DNA of 64,000 nt from the NCBI RefSeq assembly GCF_947489035.1, contig NZ_CANLCI010000015.1, positions 1 through 64,000 of the forward strand, given 5' to 3'. Shown here one piece after another: positions 16,939 through 25,153 of this stretch. The position numbers and the translations under genes are program-made. The first letter of the stretch is position 1, and each line of letters opens with the position of its first letter. The notes beneath the pieces are model-generated. The model worked only from the letters and a program-made list of their open reading frames with translations. It searched no databases and had not been told where the DNA came from. Source of the DNA: an uncultured Ferrimonas sp. GTDB lineage: Bacteria; Pseudomonadota; Gammaproteobacteria; Enterobacterales; Shewanellaceae.

Positions 16939-19055
16939 TCCCCACATCGTGGCTAACGCCAGCGCAACCAAAAGCATTAACTCCAAGGCCACGGCGTTTA
17001 AGCTCGTCGCGCCTAGATCGCTCGCCACAAACCACGGCCCGTCGTTCATGCTGGCGGCGCCATGCGCTGCTAACGCTGGGATCGCTGCTTTGGCCATTAT
17101 CCGCGCCCGTCTTGGCAGCGGCTCAACCCCAGCCGTTGCTGCCGCAACAGCAAGCGGCCGTGCCACCAATCGCAGCGCCGCAGTTATCAACCGCCTTGCA
17201 AGACAAGCTCTATCGCCAGGCGCTCTATTACTACTTTGCCGGGGATTTTAACGGCGCCTTGCGCCAGCTGAGCCTGAACCAACAACGTTACGGGGCAGGC
17301 AACAGTAAAACCCAGCTGTTTGCCGCAGGGTTACAGGTGAATCTTGGCTTACACCAGCAAGCCAGCGACACCCTGATTGCGCTCAGCCACGCCCGCCCAA
17401 CGGACAGTCAAGCCAACGTCAGGACTAACCCGGCATCGGCGCAGTTAACGCTGATAGCCCTACTGCAACTGGCAGAACAACAACTGCAGCAAGGCCAAGC
17501 GCCGCTGGCGCAGCAAGCGTTAGCGCAGATCACCGCCGTGACACCGGCTTATCGCAATCAATACCTGATCTTAAATCAGTTAGCCTATTGGCCTCAGCCC
17601 GCGCCGCCGCAGGCGTTGGTGCCGTTGCAACCACAGAGCCTGAGCCAAATTTCGCTAGAGCGTGCCTATCTATTGCTGAATCGGGCATTACGCCACCTGC
17701 AACAGCAGCAGTATCAACAAGCCGAGCCGCTGTTATTGGCGGTCAAGAACAACCGCTGGCCCCAACAACAGCGCCCCTTTTGGCAACAACTGTTTTTACC
17801 TTGGCAACCCCCTGCAGCCCACAGCGACGATCAGCAACAACAGCAACAAGCCGCCAGCGATCAAGCCCGTTTACTGCTTGGCCAACTGTATCTACACCAG
17901 CAGCAATTTGCACAAGCCCAACAGCAGCTGCAGCAATTTCCAGAGCACAGCCCCTTTGCCCAGCAAGGCTTGTTTATGCTGGCCCATGCCACCGCCCAAA
18001 ATGGGGATGCTCAGTTAGCACAGTCGCTCTTTGGCGCTACGGCCAGCCGTTATCCTCAATCGCAATTAGGGTGGCAAGCGGCGCTGCTGCAAGCGGACTC
18101 GTTGGCACAACAGCAGCAACTGGATGCCGCCGCCGGTGGCTACCAGCAAGCACAGCAGCATTACCGGCAACAGCAACAGCAACTGCAGCAGTTTAGCCAA
18201 GCGATCGACGCCAGTGCCGATCTGCTGCAGTTAGCACCAAGCCTGAACAACGACCAACACAGTCAGTGGCTGCAGCAAGCCCTGCAACACCCGAATCTTG
18301 CGGCCAAGTTTGCTGGCTTAACCGAGCTAAAGCAGCTGCACACCATGGTGCAGCAACAACAGCAGCAAAGTGATTGGTTGGGCCAAGGGCTGACGTTAAA
18401 CCAGCAACGACGCCACACCTTGACCCAGCAACAACAGGCGAATCCAACGGCGCCACAGTTAGCGCAACTGCAGCAGCAAATCAGCGAAATTGAACAGCTG
18501 ATCGCCACAGCAGCGCAACATCAAGATGGTCAGCGCTTTGCCAATCAACAGCAACAACAGTGGCTGCAGCGACTGAATCGCAGCCAGCAGAACATCGATA
18601 TGATCAGCAACCAGCGCAACACCCACGAGTATCAACAGCGGTTGCAGCGGCTCAAAGGCGTGTTGCACTGGCAACTGCAAAGTCAGTTACCCCAGCGTTT
18701 GTGGCAACACCGGCGTCTGCTGCAAGGGGTACACCAGCAGTTGGCGCAAGCCCAATCGCAACAGCAGACGCTCAGCGGCTTAATGCAAAAGCAACCGCAA
18801 CTGGCCAAGCTGCAACAGCGCCATCGTGTCAACGCCAACCAAATTGCTGGCCTGAACGTAAACATCCGCCAACAGCAACAGCAGTTAACGGTTGCCATCC
18901 GTCATCAATTGCAGCAATTCATTGCCCAACAACAGCAGCTGTTAACCCAATACACACTGCAAGCTCGCCACGGGTTAGCCCGTACACTGGAACAGATGGC
19001 CGCCGCTGCCCCCAACCAACAATCAAGCGCCACCAGCCAAGGAACGCGGCAATGA
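16926..19055 (+). CDS. Glutamine-rich TPR-like exported protein
   Basis: 709 residues. A long basic N-terminus precedes a signal segment (ALLTLGSLLWPLSAPVLAAA, ending near residue 66), then helix pairs of TPR type (KLYRQALYYYFAGDFNGALRQL, LYLHQQQFAQAQQQLQQF) up to about 380 and a coiled-coil region thereafter. Glutamine is extreme, with many runs of three to five Q coded by mixed CAG/CAA, more than in genes outside this group. Likely a periplasmic scaffold. It overlaps the upstream gene by 13 bases and the downstream TPR lipoprotein by ATGA, indicating one operon. No enzyme motif is present. Long open shadow frames across it are a by-product of the CAG/CAA repeats. Confidence 0.72.
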   Translation: MAAVIPTSWLTPAQPKALTPRPRRLSSSRLDRSPQTTARRSCWRRHALLTLGSLLWPLSAPVLAAAQPQPLLPQQQAAVPPIAAPQLSTALQDKLYRQALYYYFAGDFNGALRQLSLNQQRYGAGNSKTQLFAAGLQVNLGLHQQASDTLIALSHARPTDSQANVRTNPASAQLTLIALLQLAEQQLQQGQAPLAQQALAQITAVTPAYRNQYLILNQLAYWPQPAPPQALVPLQPQSLSQISLERAYLLLNRALRHLQQQQYQQAEPLLLAVKNNRWPQQQRPFWQQLFLPWQPPAAHSDDQQQQQQAASDQARLLLGQLYLHQQQFAQAQQQLQQFPEHSPFAQQGLFMLAHATAQNGDAQLAQSLFGATASRYPQSQLGWQAALLQADSLAQQQQLDAAAGGYQQAQQHYRQQQQQLQQFSQAIDASADLLQLAPSLNNDQHSQWLQQALQHPNLAAKFAGLTELKQLHTMVQQQQQQSDWLGQGLTLNQQRRHTLTQQQQANPTAPQLAQLQQQISEIEQLIATAAQHQDGQRFANQQQQQWLQRLNRSQQNIDMISNQRNTHEYQQRLQRLKGVLHWQLQSQLPQRLWQHRRLLQGVHQQLAQAQSQQQTLSGLMQKQPQLAKLQQRHRVNANQIAGLNVNIRQQQQQLTVAIRHQLQQFIAQQQQLLTQYTLQARHGLARTLEQMAAAAPNQQSSATSQGTRQ

Positions 19056-22000
19056 CGCAACTGGAGAAGCCCGTTAACGTCAGCTTAGGGCAGCGAAAAA
19101 AACCAATGCCACGGCCACGAACAAACCGCACGGTGCCCAGCGCCGTGGCGCTGTGGCTGTCGTTCAGCCTGAGCGGTTGTTCATTATGGAGCGAACCAGA
19201 ACAACGCATAGCGCGATCCACCTTGGCCGATGTGGCAGCGCAGCAACCCAGCATGCCAGCGCCGCTGCAGCTCAGTGCCAGCCAACGCAGTGCCAAGCTG
19301 GCAACCATCTACCAGCAATTGCTGCAGTTAGAGCCAAGCCCAACGGTGCGAGTTGATATCGCTTATCGTCTTACCCAAATCAATACCAATCGGTTTGAAC
19401 AGCAAACGTTCGATGCCGAACCCACGCTGACGCAGCAGACGCTGGCTCAACAGATGGCGAACCAGCAGCAACAATTGCAACAACTGATAGGCGACTACCG
19501 ACAGCTATTGCAGCAGTTTCCCCAGCGGCCGGAAAATGAACAGATCCGTTACCAGCTGGCGAAGGCGTTGGCGCTGCAAGGGAAAACCGATCAAAGCCTG
19601 CACGAAATGGAGTTGTTACTGCAGCGATTTCCGACCAGCCAGTACCGAGCAGAGCTGCACTTTCGTCGCGGCGAGATCTACTACAACCGAGCCGACTACC
19701 CCAACGCCATTGGCGCCTACACCGCGGTGTTGCACAGCGACAACAACAGCAACTACCGCATCAACAGCTTGTATATGAAAGGCTGGTCGCAATTTAAGCT
19801 GAACCGGTTTGCCGCCGCCAACAGCAACTTTATCCAAGTATTGGATGCGGTCATTGATGCCGCCGACGCCAACCAAGACGCGGCAGCCACGGCTGAGTTT
19901 GATTTTGCTCAGCTCAACAGTCGCCACCAGAACCTAGCCAACGACAGCCAGCGGGTACTCAGCATCTCCCTCAGCCAGCAACAGCAAGCCAACTCATTGC
20001 TGCAACTGATTAAGCAGCAGCCTGACTCAACCCAGCTGCCCCGTTATCAGCATCTGTTGTTTGCCAATTTGGCTGAATTTTTACTGCAAAAAGAGCTGAT
20101 CCACGACGCTCAGCGCAGCTACAACGCCTACATAACCTTGGCTCCAAACAGCATTTGGGCGGCGCGCTACAGCCAACCGTTGCTGCAGTTGTACCAACGC
20201 CAAGGCAAGTTTGCGGCGATGCGGCAGTTGCAGCGGCATTACCTGCAGCAATACGGTTTATCCAGTGATTTTTGGCAGCAGGCCAGCTCGCAACAACAGC
20301 AAGAGTTACTGCCACACTTGCTTAAATTTGCCGATCAACACAGCCGTCGCTTATACGCCAGCAGCCAGCAATTAACCGATGGCACTGCGCGGGCACGCGG
20401 CTTCGCCAACGCCGCCAGCGCATTCGCGGTGTACCTGCAGTTGGCACAGCTGCCACAGGCGCAAGCCCTGCTAAGCAGACCGATTGAGGCCGATCGTTAC
20501 CTGATGGCCGATGCCCACTTTGAAGCGCAGCAATATGCCCCCGCGTTGCGGCAATACCAACAGCTCGCCTACCCTGCCCGCCCAGCCACCGATCCCGAGG
20601 CGGCACAGCGCCAACAACAGGCGGCCTATGCCACCACCGTGACCGCCCGCCAGTTACTCAGCCAAGCGCAAGCGAAGGCAGACGTCAGCTCCGACAACGT
20701 GGCCACGTTAACCCAGCAGCGACAAGCACTGGATTGGCAGTTTATCGAACACTACCCCCACGATCCGCGGGCACTGGAGCTGGCCAATCAAGGGGCGCAA
20801 CTGGCCTTTGATGATAACGACCACCCCAGCTTGCTCCGTTATCGCGACTTTGTATTGCAGCGCCATAATTTCATGCAATCGCAGCAGCTGGCCGCCTTAG
20901 AGGGTCAGCGCATATCCCTTGGCAGCATCAATTCGCTGTCGGGCACCGCGCTGCAACAGTTGCAACGGGTGACTCAATTGGTGGCCCACAGCTGGTATCA
21001 ACAAGAGCAGTACCAACAGGCTGAAGCCGCCTACCAATTGGCGCTGCAGTTTGTGGCCCCCAATTTAGCGCACGGCACCGACCGCAAGCCGGCAGCGGCC
21101 GACCGCGCCGCGCAAAGCCGAGCCGAGATGCGGCAATTGTTGGCATCCAGCATCTATTTTCAGGCTCAGCAGCTGCAACCCGATGAACCGCAGCAAGCGG
21201 TGGCGCAGTTGCTGCGGATCGGAGAGGTGGTGCCGGAGTCTGATTATCGTCAAAACGCAGAATTTGAAGCGGCCAACTTATTGCTGCAACAGCAGCAATG
21301 GCAACAGGCGATTGCCGTTTTGCTGCCCTTTGCCCAGCGTTACCCGGATCACGCCTTCAGCGACACCATTCCCGCGAAATTAGCCGAGTCCTACCAAGCC
21401 CTTGGTCAATGGGAGCTGGCCGCGCAGCAGCTGCTGTTGCTGGCCAAGAACGAGCAACAGCAGCCGCAATTACAGCGACAAGCGCAATACCGTGCCGCCG
21501 AGCTGTACTTACAGGCCGGTAATAACAGCGCCGCTCTGGATGCGTTTCGCCGTTACGCCCATCGCTACCCCGAACCCTTTGATGTGGCTCAAGAGGTGCG
21601 CTTTAAAATGAGCGAATTTTATCGCAGTAGCGGCGAAGCCAATAAGCAGCAGTTTTGGTTTGGCAAGATCCTCAGCGCCCATAAGCAACAAACCCAGCGC
21701 CAAGCCACGGTTCCCGCCCGCGCCATTGAGCTGGCCTCAATCGCGGCCATGGGCATGGGCCAAGCGCACCAGCGCCAATTCAGTCAGGCCAAACTGAAGA
21801 TCCCGCTCAAAGCCAGCTTGCAGCGTAAGCAACAAGCGATGCAGCAGGCGATCGAGCGCTATCAACAGGTGTTACAGCTGCAGCAAGCTAACCACGTGCC
21901 CCACGCCACCTACCAACTGGCCGAGATGTACCGCTTGCTCGCGGCAGACATCATGAGCTCGCAGCGCCCAGCGGAGCTCGATGAATTAGCCCTAGAAGAG

Positions 22001-22198
22001 TACGAAATTCTGCTGGAAGAGCTGGCTTACCCCTTCGAAGAAAAAGCGATTGAGATCCACATCAGCAACAGCCAACGGGCATGGCAGCAGATCTACGATC
22101 AGTGGGTTGCAGCCAGCTTTAAACAGCTGGCGCTGATGTCTCCCGCGATGTACCAAAAACAGGAGCAGCGCCATGAACTGGTTGATGCCATCTATTAA
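19052..22198 (+). CDS. Large TPR-repeat lipoprotein
   Basis: 1048 residues from ATG 19052 (ATGA overlap with the upstream stop, GGAA ribosome site). The reading frame is open further upstream but only because of the Q-rich neighbour. After a basic stretch comes LWLSFSLSGCS, a lipobox with cysteine near 43. Multiple TPR-like repeats follow, for example LHEMELLLQRFPTSQYRAEL, LHFRRGEIYYNRADYPNAIG and AAELYLQAGNNSAALDAFRR. This resembles the long TPR scaffold proteins that accompany TolQ/ExbD motors (compare GltE-type proteins in Myxococcus, by architecture only). It probably spans the periplasm from a lipid anchor. It overlaps the next lipoprotein gene by 26 bases. Confidence 0.78.
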   Translation: MTQLEKPVNVSLGQRKKPMPRPRTNRTVPSAVALWLSFSLSGCSLWSEPEQRIARSTLADVAAQQPSMPAPLQLSASQRSAKLATIYQQLLQLEPSPTVRVDIAYRLTQINTNRFEQQTFDAEPTLTQQTLAQQMANQQQQLQQLIGDYRQLLQQFPQRPENEQIRYQLAKALALQGKTDQSLHEMELLLQRFPTSQYRAELHFRRGEIYYNRADYPNAIGAYTAVLHSDNNSNYRINSLYMKGWSQFKLNRFAAANSNFIQVLDAVIDAADANQDAAATAEFDFAQLNSRHQNLANDSQRVLSISLSQQQQANSLLQLIKQQPDSTQLPRYQHLLFANLAEFLLQKELIHDAQRSYNAYITLAPNSIWAARYSQPLLQLYQRQGKFAAMRQLQRHYLQQYGLSSDFWQQASSQQQQELLPHLLKFADQHSRRLYASSQQLTDGTARARGFANAASAFAVYLQLAQLPQAQALLSRPIEADRYLMADAHFEAQQYAPALRQYQQLAYPARPATDPEAAQRQQQAAYATTVTARQLLSQAQAKADVSSDNVATLTQQRQALDWQFIEHYPHDPRALELANQGAQLAFDDNDHPSLLRYRDFVLQRHNFMQSQQLAALEGQRISLGSINSLSGTALQQLQRVTQLVAHSWYQQEQYQQAEAAYQLALQFVAPNLAHGTDRKPAAADRAAQSRAEMRQLLASSIYFQAQQLQPDEPQQAVAQLLRIGEVVPESDYRQNAEFEAANLLLQQQQWQQAIAVLLPFAQRYPDHAFSDTIPAKLAESYQALGQWELAAQQLLLLAKNEQQQPQLQRQAQYRAAELYLQAGNNSAALDAFRRYAHRYPEPFDVAQEVRFKMSEFYRSSGEANKQQFWFGKILSAHKQQTQRQATVPARAIELASIAAMGMGQAHQRQFSQAKLKIPLKASLQRKQQAMQQAIERYQQVLQLQQANHVPHATYQLAEMYRLLAADIMSSQRPAELDELALEEYEILLEELAYPFEEKAIEIHISNSQRAWQQIYDQWVAASFKQLALMSPAMYQKQEQRHELVDAIY

Positions 22199-22940
22199 CG
22201 CGCGCTTACGCGACAGCCTAACGGTGCTATTGGGCGCCGCCTTGCTGCAAGGGTGCAGCAGCCTCAGCGGCCAGGCGATATCGGGCGATGCGGAACAAAA
22301 CAAGCCAAGCGCGAATGATGCGATCACAACGGCGACCGACGCACGCGCAGCAACTGCAGCACCGGAAGCCAACCCGTACCTGCTGGCCCAAGCCGATTAT
22401 TTGCCGCAGATCCCCGCCGCGGTTATCGCCAATTACCAACAGGCGCTCAGTGCGATGCGCGCCCAGCAATGGTCACAGGCACGCAGTTTACTGAATCAGG
22501 TGATCGACGTGGCCCCGCAGCTGTCCGGTGCCCACTTAAACTTGGCCTTAATCGCCATTGAACAACAGCAGTGGGATCTGGCGGCCAGCTTTGCCGATAG
22601 CGCCATCCGGGCGAACAGTGGCAACCCTTATGCCCATCAAACCCGCGGTTTTATTGCCAGTAAGCAGGGGCACTTTGTGGCGGCAGAGCAGCATTATCAA
22701 CAGGCGTTAAGCCTCTGGCCACACTACCCCACAGCCCATCTGAACTTGGCGATTTTGTATGAGCTGTACCGTGGCGAGTTGTTGCAGGCACACCAACACT
22801 ACCTGGCCTATCTGGCGTTGGAGCCCAGCAACAGTCAGGCCCAGCGCTGGCTGGCCAGTGTGGAGATTAAAATTAAGCGCGCCGGATTAACGTTACCGCC
22901 TCGCGATGCAACCGCCAGCGCGGCCAAGGAGTCCCGATGA
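22173..22940 (+). CDS. Small TPR lipoprotein
   Basis: 255 residues. Lipobox LLQGCSS gives cysteine 28. Residues about 85-230 hold three to four TPR motifs (ALSAMRAQQWSQARSLLNQV, HLNLALIAIEQQQWDLAASF, AEQHYQQALSLWPHYPTAHL). AGGAG precedes the start, which lies within the end of the large TPR gene. Small TPR lipoproteins of this shape act as pilotins or scaffolds for envelope machines. Its partner is likely one of the other TPR proteins or the barrel proteins of the operon. It overlaps the next gene by ATGA. Confidence 0.78.
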   Translation: MNWLMPSINARLRDSLTVLLGAALLQGCSSLSGQAISGDAEQNKPSANDAITTATDARAATAAPEANPYLLAQADYLPQIPAAVIANYQQALSAMRAQQWSQARSLLNQVIDVAPQLSGAHLNLALIAIEQQQWDLAASFADSAIRANSGNPYAHQTRGFIASKQGHFVAAEQHYQQALSLWPHYPTAHLNLAILYELYRGELLQAHQHYLAYLALEPSNSQAQRWLASVEIKIKRAGLTLPPRDATASAAKESR

Positions 22941-23335
22941 ATTGCATCACCGCCGCCCAGAAAATCGCATCATTAGCAGCAATGCCACGGCGACAAGCCC
23001 GAGCTAGCGCGGTGCTGGCCGTAACACTCCTTTGCAGTGGTTACAGCAGCGCAAACGAGGCTGAGCCCGCGCCAGTTCAACAGGCCACAATCAAACAGCA
23101 AGCGGTCAGTCAGCCCGCTCAACGCCGCAACCAGCCGCTGTTGATTGAAAGCCGCGTGACCGGTTCGCAGCAGCAGCCCAATGTTATCTACGTGATGCCG
23201 TGGCAAGGGATCGACAACGCCGTTGCGATTACGCCAACGCCGCTGTTGATCTCGCTGCCACAGCTGCAACCCATCCACCCCAGCCGGTTTCAACAGCAGA
23301 TCCGCCAACATGCCCAAGGCGGTGGCCAACGCTGA
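22937..23335 (+). CDS. Small secreted protein of unknown function
   Basis: 132 residues. The N-terminal signal segment (SAVLAVTLLCSGYSSANE) ends near 53, followed by a Q/P-rich stretch. A more ordered segment contains LLIESRVTGSQQQPNVIYVM and PWQGIDNAVAITPTP, probably strands. I do not recognise the family. The ATGA overlap with the TPR lipoprotein gene ties it to the operon. The 109-base gap after it is the widest between genes from the first barrel gene to the AgmX-domain gene, so an internal promoter for the ExbB group could lie there. Confidence 0.6.
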   Translation: MNCITAAQKIASLAAMPRRQARASAVLAVTLLCSGYSSANEAEPAPVQQATIKQQAVSQPAQRRNQPLLIESRVTGSQQQPNVIYVMPWQGIDNAVAITPTPLLISLPQLQPIHPSRFQQQIRQHAQGGGQR

Positions 23336-23444
23336 ACAGCCCATTTTGGCAATGGCGTACGCCCTTGCCGCCAAGCAGTAATGCCTATTTAGGAAGAGAC
23401 CGTTCGCCATCACTGGCTTACTTAGCATTTTGAAGGAACAGACC

Positions 23445-24092
23445 ATGAGCTTTACCGATCACATCATCGCCTTTTTGCAAAACGGCGGCCCGTTTATCTA
23501 CCCCATCGCCCTAGTCCTGGTGGTCGGCTTAGCCATTACCATCGAACGCTGGCTCTATTTATCCTCGGCCCAGCGCACCAACCGCAAAGCCTTTGCGCTG
23601 ATCCAGCAGGCCCTGAAAAGTGGTGACGTCAACGCCATCAGTAAACACGCCGCCAGCAACAAAGCCCCAGTATTTGATGTGCTGCAATCGGGCATTGTTC
23701 GTTTAGATAACGCCAAGCGCCGCGAAGATGTGGAGTACGCCATGGAAGAAACCATCATGGAATACATGCTGCGCTTGGAAAAACGCACCCCGTTTATCGC
23801 GACGCTGGCCAACATCGCCACGTTGCTGGGGCTGTTGGGCACCATCATGGGATTGATCGCCGCGTTTTCCGCCGTGGCCAGTGCCGATCCGGCTGAGAAA
23901 GCCAATCTGCTGTCTTCCAGCATCTCGGTGGCGATGAACACCACCGCCTTCGGCTTGATCACTGCCATCCCACTGATCTTGTTCCATTCCAACTTGCAAA
24001 GCAAAACGGCGACCATCGTCGATTCAATCGAGATGGCAGGCATTAAGCTGCTGAACTCGCTGTCGTTCAATCACGATGCCAACCGAGGTTAA
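23445..24092 (+). CDS. MotA/TolQ/ExbB family proton channel protein
   Basis: 215 residues from ATG 23445 with AAGGA 7 bases upstream; the in-frame TTG at 23430 is less likely. Three membrane helices in the ExbB pattern: about 12-36 (FIYPIALVLVVGLAITIERW), 110-140 (IATLANIATLLGLLGTIMGL) and 160-185 (SVAMNTTAFGLITAIPLILF), with a cytoplasmic domain between the first two. In this family an ExbB pentamer forms the stator around an ExbD dimer and converts proton flow to movement. The partners are the two ExbD genes immediately downstream. Confidence 0.93.
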   Translation: MSFTDHIIAFLQNGGPFIYPIALVLVVGLAITIERWLYLSSAQRTNRKAFALIQQALKSGDVNAISKHAASNKAPVFDVLQSGIVRLDNAKRREDVEYAMEETIMEYMLRLEKRTPFIATLANIATLLGLLGTIMGLIAAFSAVASADPAEKANLLSSSISVAMNTTAFGLITAIPLILFHSNLQSKTATIVDSIEMAGIKLLNSLSFNHDANRG

Positions 24093-24094
24093 TC

Positions 24095-24640
24095 ATGAGA
24101 CGCCGTCGCCTCCGAAACCGCGGAGACGCAGAGCTCGACATCACGTCATTTATGAACCTAATGATTGTGTTGGTGCCAGTGTTGCTACTGAGCTTGGTGT
24201 TTTCTCAGGTACGGATTTTAAATCTACAGCTGCCGGTGCTGGCGGATGCCGCCAATCCCGACAACATCGACGAGCCCCAGGTACTGGAGCTGGTGATCAC
24301 CCCACAACAGCTCAGCCTTAACTACCCCGCGGGCGTGCCCTTAAAACAGTTTGCCGTGGGCCAAGATGGCTATGACTTCGCCGCATTGTCGCTCTATCTG
24401 CAGGATCTCAAATTGACCTTTCAACAGCAGCAGATCGACAAGAGCGACATCGTGATTCTGCTCGACGATAACGTCGACTACCAAACCATTGTTTCCGCCA
24501 TGGATACGGTGCGTTCCTTTAAAGCGGTGGTTGCTGCCAATTTGGTTGATGCCGAACTGTTTCCACTGATCTCCTTGGGGCAAGCCCCACAGGACGCGCC
24601 AACGGCGGTATCGGATAGCAACGCAGGAGCGCAGCTATGA
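24095..24640 (+). CDS. ExbD-family protein with Asn in place of the membrane Asp
   Basis: 181 residues: short basic cytoplasmic tail, a single membrane helix (SFMNLMIVLVPVLLLSLVF, about 18-36), and a periplasmic domain with DIVILLDDNVDYQTIVSAMD typical of ExbD/TolR. Family members normally have an aspartate in the F-[IM]-D position of the helix that carries the proton. Here the aligned residue is Asn 21 (ELDITSFMNLM). The start is 2 bases after the ExbB stop, and the end overlaps the second ExbD by ATGA. It may act as the non-protonating half of an ExbD heterodimer. Confidence 0.88.
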   Translation: MRRRRLRNRGDAELDITSFMNLMIVLVPVLLLSLVFSQVRILNLQLPVLADAANPDNIDEPQVLELVITPQQLSLNYPAGVPLKQFAVGQDGYDFAALSLYLQDLKLTFQQQQIDKSDIVILLDDNVDYQTIVSAMDTVRSFKAVVAANLVDAELFPLISLGQAPQDAPTAVSDSNAGAQL

Positions 24641-25152
24641 AACAGTCAGCCAGAGCCAAGCGCTTGGGGAAGCATCATGCCCGCCTCAAACAAGCCAGCA
24701 AACTGAACCTCGTCGCCTTAATGGACATCTTTACCATCTTGGTGTTCTTTCTGATCGTCAACCAGTCGGAAGTGCGGGTATTGCAAAACATCGACCAACT
24801 GGCGTTGCCGATCTCGGTGGCTGAAAAGCTGCCCGTCGACAACTTAGTGGTTACGGTGTTGCCGCAAACCGTGCTGGTGCAGGAACGCGCCGTTTGGCAA
24901 GGGGATCAGCAATCGCTGCAACACAACGACGACTTTGTTACCGCGTTGCAAAACGAGCTGAACTACCACGCCAACAAACGACCCGAACTTACCGAGACGG
25001 AACAACAAAAGGGGCGCGGCATCACCATTATTGGCGATGCATCCACCCCTTACGTGGTGCTGAAGCAGATAATGGCCGCTTGTGCCCAAAGCGGTTACCG
25101 CGACATGAGCCTGGCCGTAGAGCAGCGCAGCCGCGCCGCAGGAGAGGGCTAA
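24637..25152 (+). CDS. ExbD-family protein with canonical membrane Asp
   Basis: 171 residues: basic tail, one membrane helix (LNLVALMDIFTILVFFLIVN, about 23-42) with Asp 30 at the proton-carrying position, then a periplasmic domain. The C-terminal part has the ExbD pattern GITIIGDASTPYVVLKQIMA. It is divergent from the preceding ExbD and, unlike it, keeps the key acid. An ATGA overlap links it to the first ExbD gene, and the AgmX-domain gene starts one base after its stop. Confidence 0.9.
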   Translation: MKQSARAKRLGKHHARLKQASKLNLVALMDIFTILVFFLIVNQSEVRVLQNIDQLALPISVAEKLPVDNLVVTVLPQTVLVQERAVWQGDQQSLQHNDDFVTALQNELNYHANKRPELTETEQQKGRGITIIGDASTPYVVLKQIMAACAQSGYRDMSLAVEQRSRAAGEG

Positions 25153-25153
25153 C

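Noticed and set aside
17588..18196. 202-codon open frame inside the Q-rich TPR gene
   Set aside because: Ala/Thr-rich out-of-frame reading of CAG/GCC repeats with no ribosome site; a shadow of the 709-residue protein.
18560..19051. Long upstream extension of the 19052-22198 TPR lipoprotein frame through the end of the preceding gene
   Set aside because: The open frame results from stop-poor CAG/CAA repeats. A lipobox signal segment and ribosome site support the start at 19052.
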